Shown: positions 54,803-64,000 of the stretch, piece after piece
Position numbering within the stretch: the stretch's first letter is position 1
How the letters are laid out: every line of letters begins with the position of its first letter
Assembly: GCA_021292105.1 (NCBI GenBank)
Contig: CM037857.1
Coordinates: 35,875,581-35,939,580, forward strand
DNA from: Anadara kagoshimensis
Taxonomy: Eukaryota > Mollusca > Bivalvia > Arcoida > Arcidae
DNA length: 64,000 bases
Direction of reading: 5' to 3'
The notes under the pieces: model-generated
Seen by the model: the letters and a program-made list of their open reading frames with translations, nothing else
Databases searched by the model: none
What the model was told of the DNA's origin: nothing
Made by a program: the position numbers and the translations under genes

Positions 54803-56919
54803 CTGAAAACAAAAAGTCATAAAAAATAATTAAGAATAATCATTAAATTAGAATGGTGTTTTGAAAAAAATCTTGACTTGCATTCGAACAAAAATTGAAC
54901 AGCAGTATATACTGAACAGACGCGATGCATTTTGCCTTCCGTAAAAATGTAGATGTCTATATTTTATCAATTTTAAAATCCATATATTTCTATTTAAAAT
55001 TAGTTATATATATTATATAGTCGTATTTGTATTTCCGAGTAATGCGTTTTATTTCGGACGTCATTATAGGTCGTGCACGATAAATTGGCACATCCGGGCT
55101 TATTCATTTTGTAAATATAAATTGTAACTCAGACCCATAAAACACGGACCTCGGACATCTTGACAATATGCATGTTGCACTTACATCCTAAAATTTGTTG
55201 AAATGAACACTTCAATACACTTAATTTATACGAGTAATTTTCAACCACAGTATTTTATGTGGCAGTTTCTAAATCTTCTAATAATTTGTTTTTAATGTTG
55301 TGTAATATTTGTGATATTACATGTAATTGTGGAACAATTTGTCTTAAAACGCAGGAAGGTGCTTCTCATTAACAACTTTATATTCGACAAGATAAAACAA
55401 TATTTTCAATTAACCGACACTAGGGTCCTTTTGCAAATGGGTGTGGTTCAATTACTTAACGCAAATTCGTGGCTGCAATGGGCGTTATGCAAATCAGCAA
55501 GGACAAATGGTGGCTGATCATTGTGTCAAATTCCCTATACATTTCTCAATCTCGTCAAGATATATACATTTACTTGATAGTAAAGTATAGAATTGGATGT
55601 TACGTTTAACTTACTTTGTCCTTATTCCGTTGATCATGCTAGACATGGTAGATTTAGCTCTCCGACATATATCATTACATGTAGGCGCTGCTCCTTTCCC
55701 ACCTGCACAGTTTCTTCTCACGGCGAAAACAAAGGAAGGTTTGTTCGTGACAGAGGTACACATTGACTGGGCCATCTCATCAAAATAATTCAGTGCATAA
55801 TAAGGTGCTGATCCATATGAAACACCCACATACAAAACTACAACTGATAAAAAGAAATGAAATAAGACATACCCACATAAACGATAAATAATTAAAAGAA
55901 ATAAAACTTTAATTATATTATTACTACACTTTAAAAAAAATGCAGCACTCCACGGCCGTTTAGGAATAACATTCTCCGTCTGAAGTGCTCCGACAATTAT
56001 TGTGGAAATACATATACAAAATGTACTTTTAAAATGTTAAAATGAGGAAAATAAAAAACCAATATGTTTTTTTTCCAAATCCATAAAGGAAATATTTAAA
56101 CGATCAACAAGAGCTTATTTGTTTTGAGGAATTTTAAAATTTACTGGGAATAGACAATTGTTATGAACAATGCTTAAATCTGACAATATTATCTATTGCC
56201 CCCTACATCATTAACGATTTTTGATAGGGTGATATTTGTGATGAGAAGTTTTTTAATCTTCAGTCTGACTGAGTTCACACACCTACACATCAGGTGATTA
56301 CCTTTCCAATTCACCCGAAATCACTTCCTTGGTACGAAATTCACGCGTTTAACCCAATTTACAAGCTTCAAAGTTTCTACTTTGCTTTTGGATTGTAGTT
56401 TTGACATGGATTGGTATGTTTGGTTTTTTATTTACGTCTGACCAGCATATTTTCAGCTACTTGTGATGCTACACATATTTATATTCTACTGTCAGCGTTT
56501 TTATTCGGGGTGCAAGAAAAGAGGCTACAAAGATACGATAAGTCTCTTTATATGATTCATTCTTTACGTGTTTCTAAAGGACTTTGTCGGTTTGCTTCTA
56601 GACGGCCATTGTTTACAAGATAACTTCTAAGTATGATGAAAGTCATTGGAAGTAAATGGCAAATATTCTTACATCAAAATCTGTACAGCTAGGAATCTAG
56701 ATAGAGATACTGTCATTCGATCTTTTTTAAATTTTGAATGTAATATTCAAAAAATAATTATATGATATCTTTATATATCTTTTGATATTTCATTCCTAAA
56801 ATTCAAAACATTATAATATGACAAAACCATGACTATTATGTGTAAGCTATTGAGCTAATACACATCCTCATGTATACATAACAATACATACCAAGTAACA
56901 GACAAAGCGGCGAATTCAT
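54619..56919 (-). CDS. secreted Cys-rich protein, copy C (three exons, 146 aa, intact)
   Basis: Exon 1 56919-56892, exon 2 55843-55615, exon 3 54802-54619; same lengths, phases and splice sites as copy B, 441 nt with TAG. The signal peptide is identical, then the mature chain starts SAPYYALNYFDEMAQSMC. Cysteine spacing is exactly conserved (ten in the mature chain). Differences from B cluster in the loop after CAGG (KGAAPTCNDICRRAKSTMSS against MGAAPRCNKICRKAIPRMSR) and around the third exon start. An N-I-S glycosylation sequon at 94-96 is present here and in A but not in B. The family is unrecognised. Order, strand and intron phases show it arose by segmental duplication; expression and function are unknown. 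Confidence 0.87.
55615..55843 (-). CDS. Cys-rich copy C, exon 2
   Basis: 229 nt, acceptor TTATCAG, donor GTAAGT; four mature cysteines. Confidence 0.9.
56892..56919 (-). CDS. Cys-rich copy C, exon 1
   Basis: 28 nt, MNSPLCLLL plus one base; one silent change against B (TTA for CTA leucine). Confidence 0.85.
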
Positions 56920-56980
56920 CCTTGTAGGAAATCAGAGATTTTTGAACTGGTTCAATAATGAAAAATAGTGTTTTATTTGA

Positions 56981-56990
56981 TCATATATAT
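56981..56990 (-). promoter_or_regulatory. candidate TATA box, copy C
   Basis: TATATATA tract about 65-70 nt upstream of the ATG in a block conserved with copy A. Confidence 0.5.
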
Positions 56991-57439
56991 ATGAAGGTTG
57001 TGTTTTAAGCATGATTTCTATAATCAATCATAAACCGGACAACAAATCAAATATGTTTATAATTGTCAAACTATGTTGAAGAAAATAACATAAAATTCAC
57101 AATTTTATGAGATATTCACTGATCAATAAATGACAAGCATTGTTTAGATTTGCGACAGCTGCGTTATTTTCAGACGAGCAAATAAATCGCCATACCAAAC
57201 CGTATAACGTTTTTGAATTTTATTTTATATTCCATGTTAAATCTACTTGTTTAATGGTATTTTTGTAGCCTTTATATAGAATCATCTGATTTATCACCGT
57301 TGATAATCGAGCTTAATCGTATGAGATCGGTGGTTATTACGTTAAAGTATATACTACAGTATTTATGTTTATCAAGTAAAATAGCCATTATATTAATGAT
57401 ATCTATGGTTATAAATAAACAAATTCAAACTTTTAGACT

Positions 57440-60144
57440 GATCAGATGGATAGATGTCAAGTTAAAAATTACGACTGCTTTTGGTTATCAAGTGAAATTA
57501 TACGAGATCACACCGGTGGTTGTCAAGTAAAAATGTACGACTGCTTTTGTGTTTATCACACCGGCGGTTGTCAAGTTAAAATATACGACTACTGTGTTTA
57601 TCACACCGATAGTTATCAAGTTAAAATATACGACTGATTTTGTGTTTGTCACACCGATGGTTATAAAGTTAAAATATACAACTGCTTTTGTGTTTATCAC
57701 ACCGGCGGTTATCAAGTAAAAATATACGACAGCTTTTGCGTTTATCAGACCGGTGGTTATCAAGCTAAAATATAGAACTGGTTTTGAGTTATCACACTGG
57801 TGGTTATCAAGTTAAAATATACGATAGCATTTGTGTTTATCAGACCGGTGGTTATCAAGCTAAAATATACAACTGCTTTTGTGTTTATCACACCGGCGGT
57901 TATCAAGTAAAAATATACGACAGCTTTTGTGTTTATCAGACCGGTGGTTATCAAGTTAAAATATACGACAGCTTTTCTGTTTGTCACACCGGTGGTTATC
58001 AAGTTAAAATATACAACTGCTTTTATGTTTATCAGACCAGTGGTTATCAAGTTAAAATATAAAACAGCTTTTGTGTTTATCACACCGGTGGTTATCAAGT
58101 TAAAATATACGACTGCTTTTGTATTTATCACACCGGTGGTTATCAAGTTTAAATATACAACTGCTTTTGTATTTATCACACCGGTGCTTATCAAGTTAAA
58201 ATATACGACTGCTATTGTGTTTATCACACCGGTAGTTATCACGTTAAAATATACGACAGCTTTTGTGTTTATCACACCGGTAGTTATTAAGTTAAGATAT
58301 ACGACAGCTTTTGTGTTTATCACACCGGTGATTATCAAGTTAAAATATACCACTGATTTTGTGTTTATCACACCGGTGGTTATCAAGTTAAATTATACGA
58401 CTGTTTTTGTATTTATCAGAACGGTGGTTATCAAGTTAAAATATACGACAGCTTTTGTGTTTATCACACCGGTGGTTATCAAGTTAAAATATACGACAGC
58501 TTTTGTGTTTATCACACCAGTGATTATCAAGTTAAAATATACGACAGCTTTTGTGTTTATCAGACCGGTGGTTATCAAGTTAAAATATACGACTGCTATT
58601 GTGTTTATCACACCGGTGGTTATCAAGTTAAAATATACGACAGCTTTTGTGTTTATCGCAACGGTAGTTATCAAGTTAAAAAATACGACAGCTTTTGTGT
58701 TTATCACACCGGTGGTTATCAAGTTAAAATATACGACAGCTTTTGTGTTTATCAGACCGGTGGTTATCAAGTTAAAATATACAACTGATTTTCTGTTTAT
58801 CACACCGGTGGTTACCAAGTTGAATTATACAACCGTTTTTGTGTTTATCACACCGGTGTTTATCAAGTTAAAATGTACGACAGCTTTTGTTTTTATCACA
58901 CCGGTGCTTACCAGGTTAAAATATACGACAGCTTTTGTGTTTATGAGACCGGTGGTTATCAAGCTAAAATATACAACTGCGTTTGTGTTTATCACACCGG
59001 TGGTTATCAAGTTAAAATATACGACTGCTTTTGTGTTTATAACACGGTGGTTATCAAGTTAAAATATACGACTGTTTTTGTGTTCATCACACCGTTGGTA
59101 ATAAAGTTAAAATATACGATTGTTTTTTGTGTTCATCACACCGTTGGTAATCAATTTAAAATATACGACTGTTTTTGTGTTAATCACACAGGTGGTTATC
59201 AAGTTAAAATATACAACTGCTTTTGTGTTTATCACACCAGTGATTATCAAGTTAAAATATACCACTGCTTTTCTATTTATCAGACCGGTGGTTATCAAGT
59301 TAAAATATACGACAGCTTTTATGTTTATCATACCGGTAGTTATCAAGTTAAAATATACGACAACTTTTATATTTATCACACCAGTGGTTATCAAGTTAAA
59401 ATATACGACTGCTTTTGTATTTATCAGACCGGTGTTTATCAAGTTAAAATATACGACAGCTTTTGTGTTTATCACACCTGTGGTTATCAAGTTAAAATAT
59501 CCGACTGCTTTTGTGTTTATAACACCGGTGGTTATCAAGTTAAAATATACGGCTGCTTTTGTGTTTATAACACGGTGGTTATCAAGTTAAATTTTAAATC
59601 TGTTTTTTGTGTTTGTCACGCCGCTGGTTATCAAGTTAAAATATACGACTACTTTTGTGTTTATCACACCGATGGGTATCAAGGTAACAATACAACTGCT
59701 TTTGTGTTTAACACACCGGTGGTTATCAAGTTAAATTATACAACTGTTTTTGTGTTTAGCACATCTGTGGTTGTCTAGTTAAAACATATGATTGCTTTTG
59801 TGTTTATCACAACGGTGGTTAGCAAGTTCAAATATACGACTCCTTTTGTGTTTATCACACCGGTAGTTATCAAGTTAAAATATCCGACTGATTTTTGTGC
59901 TGATGAGACCGGTGGTTATCAAGTTAAAATATACCACTGGTTTTGTGTTTATTACAACGGTTGTTATCAAGTTAAAATATATGACTACTTTTGTGTTTAT
60001 CACACCGGTGGTTATCAAGTTAAAATATACGGCTGCTTTTTGTGTTTGTCACACCGGTGGTTATCAAGTTAAAATATATTACTGCTTTTGTGTTTGTCAA
60101 ACCGGTAGTTATCAATCTAAAATATACGATTGCTTTTGTGTACT
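57440..60144. repeat. 48-bp minisatellite array 2 (about 56 copies)
   Basis: Same unit as the array at 42140 but longer and more uniform; ACGACAGC and ACGACTGC variants interleave. It begins about 0.5 kb upstream of the copy C start codon. Three of six frames stay open over hundreds of codons because of the 48-bp period; I do not call any of them a gene. Confidence 0.97.
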
Positions 60145-60149
60145 GTAGT

Positions 60150-60610
60150 GTTAAGTACTCTTTAATCAGCACTTCTGTGGCCATTATTTTAGTACTCTTA
60201 AATAAGCACTACCACGAACCAGTGTTTAGCATTTTTTAATCATTACTACTATGGGTTTTGGCTTTAATATATTTTAATCATCATTACTATGAACAAGCGT
60301 TTAGCATTCTTCAATCAGCCCTTCTAGGCTAGTGTTTAGCACACTCTTACCAATACTACTCTAGGCCCGTGTTTAGCACTCTAAGCAGCACTACTGTGTG
60401 TTAGTGTTTAGCCATCTTTAATCAGCTTTACTGCAGATAAGTGTTTAGCCATCTTTAATCAGCATTATTGCAGGGAAATGTTCAACACTCTTTGATTAGC
60501 ACTATTGAAGACCAGTGTCTAATCGTATCTTAATCAGCACTACTGTGGACCTGGGTTTGAACACATTTGATTCAGCTATATTGTAGACCAACATTTTAGC
60601 AATTTTTAAT
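60150..60610. repeat. degenerate 37-bp tandem array, third copy
   Basis: Same family and same position relative to the 48-bp array as at 44310. Confidence 0.85.
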
Positions 60611-60614
60611 CAGC

Positions 60615-61350
60615 CAATCAGGGGCATCAGCTGAGAAAATTTCTAAAGGGATACAACTGTTTCAAGCAAATTACCAAAGATGTGATAACTGCACATGTGG
60701 GGTATAATTTATCAGAATTATTTTATCATTAAAACGATCTTGCCTGTGCATGAACTCCATGAATTCTCCTAAAGCAATAATTAAATTATTAATAAGGTAT
60801 GATACAGACAATGAAAATAATGTCGTTGTTGTTGTTTTTTATTAGAGATGTTATGTAAATTTATTAATATAGTCGAGGTAAACAACATTGACCTCTCTGC
60901 TTGACTTTTTATTTAGAACGTTTATAAACGAGAAACCACCATGTATAGTGCAAACTTTAAAATTAAATTTATTTATATATTAGAGGTAAACAACATTGAC
61001 CTGTCTGCTTGACTTTTTATTTAAAACTTTTATAAATGAGAAACCACCAAACACATGGGTAGTGTTATTTATAGTTCAAATGTATATGCAAACTGCATAT
61101 GATCATTTTCTCGTTATGTAGACAAAATAAACTTGTGTGATCTCTATACAAAAATGTTCTCATCCATAACAAATATATAAAGGTCAAGTTGACAGGTCAA
61201 TGTTGTTTGTCTATACATATCCATATTCAACAAAAAACCAAAAGGTGACCAGTTTGGACAGGTTCCACTATACAGTATACATTAACTTTGTCTTTTCATT
61301 TTCAAAAACGTGATAACTGTATAATTTTCAATTATTGTTTTTTTTCTTTT
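60615..61350. other. duplicon spacer between units C and D
   Basis: Matches 44800-45040 and 46010-47000 without the two retroelement insertions. It contains an internal duplication of GTAAACAACATTGACCT (60880 and 60989). No gene. Confidence 0.6.
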
Positions 61351-61352
61351 AG

Positions 61353-61394
61353 ATTTACAAGCAATAATGGGGCACCAAAAGCAACATATGATTC
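61353..61394 (+). pseudogene. FAM204A: duplicated, decayed last exon of FAM204A
   Basis: After an acceptor-like TTTTCTTTTAG the sequence ATTTACAAGCAATAATGGGG then CACCAAAAGCAACAT aligns with the real exon at 36849. Deletion of CCC, A-to-T and other changes destroy the frame and the TGA context. There are no other FAM204A exons nearby, so it is a passenger of the segmental duplication. Confidence 0.8.
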
Positions 61395-61639
61395 AGTCTT
61401 TTTTGTATTCAATAAAAGTTTAACTTAATCGAAATTAATTATTTTTCACTTATTAAATGAAGAATGGCTGTATGTGAGCTATTGATGGGGGGTCCATTGT
61501 TAAAATCTTGCTTGTGTATAATAAGAGCAGAGGGTATATACAAGAACATAAGTGACATACCAATCCATGTCAAAATCACAATCCAAATAGCAAAAAAAAT
61601 TTGAAAACTGGCGAAATAAGTCTAACACATGACCAGGGA

Positions 61640-62035
61640 AATTGTGGTCTGATGTGTCAGAAAGGTAAACATCTCCTGATGCTGAAGTTTTTAGTTGACT
61701 AGACTTGAACACATGAACCTCCTCTGTTAGACCTGGTGCTGCGGAAGAATAAACATCTCCTGGTGATGAAGGTTAGTTGCCTAAAGTTAAACACTTAAAC
61801 CGCCACCATGGAAGTGAAGCCGAGTGCATCGGAAGGTTAAACACATTCTGATGTTGAAGGTTTAGTCGCCTAGAATTAAACAAATAAACATCCATCAGGG
61901 ATGTGGGGCCTGGTGCTCCAGAAGGGAAGTTACCTCCTGATAATGTTGACGGTTTAATTGACTAAGTTAAGTTGAGTTAAACAAATGAACTTCCACCAGA
62001 GAAATGAGACTGACTGCTCCGGAAGGGTAAGCATT
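61640..62035. repeat. degenerate about 90-bp tandem array, unit D
   Basis: About four units of the family at 47225 (CAGAAAGGTAAACATCTCCT, GGAAGTGAAGCCGAGTGC). Confidence 0.8.
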
Positions 62036-62484
62036 TCCTATATCTATACAAAAAATTATACACACCACACTTGGTGGGAATAGCAATGTTGTCAGCAGGT
62101 GCTTACCCTTCCAGAGCACTCGGTCTCGTTTTCCTAAAAGACGTTCACCTGTTCAACTAAGTTTGCTAGTTTTCTAACTAATTGTTATAACTTTGCTTTT
62201 TGGATTGCGAGTTGAACATGGGTCGGTATGTTCGTGTAGGGTAATTAAGGCAACGGGAGGAAATCTAGATCCTTTGCATTCATGGATGTAGTACATATAG
62301 TTTAAAATGGGAAAACCTGACTGCAAATATAAAGTACAATCTGTTATTAGTAAGTAGATGTCCCTAGCTTTTTGTGTGAAGCGTGATAGAATAAAATAAT
62401 TATTATATATGATACGGCTCGTTCTCGCGACAAAAGCGAAAATAAATCACATGAGAAAAAAGTTGTTTTACAGTAACTTGATTT
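62036..62484. other. unit D spacer
   Basis: Contains the GGTGCTTACCCTTCCAGAGC / TTTGCTTTTTGGATTGCGAG repeat and matches 48160-48590 of unit B. No gene. Confidence 0.6.
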
Positions 62485-63180
62485 TTAGCTCACCTGACCA
62501 AAAGGTTGTGTGAACTTATGGCATAGCGCAGCGTGTGTATATGCGTGCGTGTGTGTGCGCGTGCGTCGTTAACACCTGCTTTCAAATTCTCCTCTTAAAC
62601 TACTTGACAAAATTTCAATGAAACTTAGTCAGAAGTATATAGCGGCCGGTACAATTCAGATTTGCTGATGGTGTTGTCATGGCTACCATAACTACGTCAA
62701 GGTGACCTAAGGGTGCAAAAAGTTTGAAAAATCTTTTTCCCTGAAACCGATGATTGGAGAAAAAATCTGATGTGATATTTGGCTTCTCTAGAGTCTTAAG
62801 TCTATAGTTTGTTCATTTTGTGAAATTCGGACAAAAATAGGTTACGCGTTTTTGCGTTTGATTTTGAAATATTCTTAAAATATCTTTAAATTGTTATAAC
62901 TTGACTATTTGACCAGATAATAATATAAGGTTTTCAGTTTTGACATATTCCTGTAATTACCTTCAAATTGGAGTCAACTTCAACTGTGAAGGTCATGACC
63001 TAATTTTTTTGACCTCTTATTTTAATTATTACCTGGAAAAATATAAACTTTTTGTATAGGCAAGTATATAAGAATATTGTTGGTATTTATGTAATAATCA
63101 TTTTGATATATAGATTAAGGTCATGGGTTCAAATGTCAAGGTCAGAGATTGAAACAATATTGAAATTGTTTTTAGATTAT
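62485..63180 (+). mobile_element. AGCTCACCTGA-type element, 5' portion
   Basis: Begins TTTTAGCTCACCTGACC and follows the copy at 27939 through its TGTGTGCG microsatellite, the CATGGCTACCATAACTA block and part of one core unit, then stops. It is absent from the equivalent place in unit B (48590), so it inserted after the B/D duplication. Confidence 0.85.
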
Positions 63181-64000
63181 TATGGAAATCTCCAGTAACA
63201 CTTGAGTTAATGAGTAGTTTTAATTATTCAACTGTATATGCAAAGTAAGGTTTCGGGACAAAGTTTTGCTTTGGTGTGTTTGTATTTAAATTCATAAGTT
63301 TTCTTTTATATTTACTAGTACTATTTAACAATTCTCAGATTCAGATGTCGCCAAAATGCACCATTTAACGTCATATTTTTAATGGGAAGCCTATCCGTGC
63401 CTGGACCACTGGAAGCGGTTACAATTGGTTCCTATCTACGCGCTTAGATGACAAGGCTTTACTGTGTGGCTTTATGTAAAACAAACAGTAAATAATATAG
63501 CATTGGAAAAAGAACTGATGCTTTAAGTAAATAAATAGTACGTCAACAATGGTTTAGAGGAATAAGTAAAATCTACCTGATTGGGCAATTATGAATGTGG
63601 ACGCCATTTGATTCAATATGTCTTGGAGTACCAAGCGTCAATTCCCTGTTGGAAGTTCACGTGTTTAATTTAATTAGTAAGTTTTCAAAATTTTACTTTT
63701 CTTTGGGGTTGAGATTAGTATAAAAATAAATATGTTTATATTTGATCAAACAAGTCGGTGTTTACGTCTCGCTCACAAATATTTGAGAACTGATCATAAA
63801 TTGTGGAATCCATATAACTACTAATCAACCAAACCAACTTCAGAATAAATACAAAAATCTAAAAATTATATAATATGCTGGCTCTTTATTTATCAATTTG
63901 AACCATTGCTGCTAATAAGCCCACCGCTGTAATACGTGTTGGACGTATTGGAAACCGTTAACGTCCAAAAATCCATGAACAACAACATTTTTAGAGAAAC
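63181..64000. other. 3' flank of a fourth Cys-rich gene (unit D), running off the window
   Basis: Colinear with 48620-49405 of unit B (GTACGTCAACAATGGTTTA, GAATGTGGACGC, TATAATATGCTGGCTCTTTA, GAAACCGTTAACGTC). In B the exon 3 stop codon comes about 105 bp after the point corresponding to the window end, so the gene itself is not visible here. Confidence 0.7.

Overview
The window looks like nuclear DNA of a bivalve mollusc. It is AT-rich, its genes are split by GT-AG introns, and it is dense in mollusc-style repeats: elements starting near AGCTCACCTGA with tandem cores, tRNA-derived SINEs, MITEs and foldbacks. The assignment rests on repeat character and gene content, not on a database match. 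No rRNA, functional tRNA, CRISPR array or bacterial operon is visible.

Region 1 (about 4.8-16.6 kb, minus strand): a six-exon caspase homologue of 349 codons can be assembled with consistent splice phases. It keeps the catalytic cysteine, but the catalytic histidine is tyrosine and an S1-pocket arginine is gone, so it is probably a pseudo-caspase. A 46-bp minisatellite begins 38 bp past its stop codon. Its introns hold a hAT remnant, a decayed mariner, a 32-bp minisatellite and SINEs.

Region 2 (about 16.7-25.7 kb): an intergenic graveyard of mobile DNA. It has a LINE reverse-transcriptase scrap, two elements with 9-bp target-site duplications (a 1,075-bp Mutator-like foldback and a 112-bp palindrome), two Crypton-like remnants either side of a long hairpin, and a truncated Ty3/Gypsy pol fragment.

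Region 3 (26.1-36.9 kb, plus strand): a complete seven-exon FAM204A orthologue of 235 aa. One intron carries a 2.3-kb AGCTCACCTGA-type element that ends 13 bp before a splice acceptor.

Region 4 (about 36.6-64 kb): a tandem segmental duplication carrying a family of three-exon minus-strand genes. Each encodes a 146-aa secreted protein with ten conserved mature-chain cysteines, ending in a C-G-P-N-Y-C-C-C motif. Two copies (B, C) are intact, one (A) has two single-base deletions, and the flank of a fourth (D) runs off the window end. Copies alternate in type (A resembles C, B resembles D), so an A+B pair of about 15-16 kb was probably duplicated as a block. The units also contain 48-bp, about 37-bp and about 90-bp tandem arrays and a stray duplicate of the last FAM204A exon. 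This Cys-rich family is the best candidate for an undescribed system here; its function cannot be read from the sequence.
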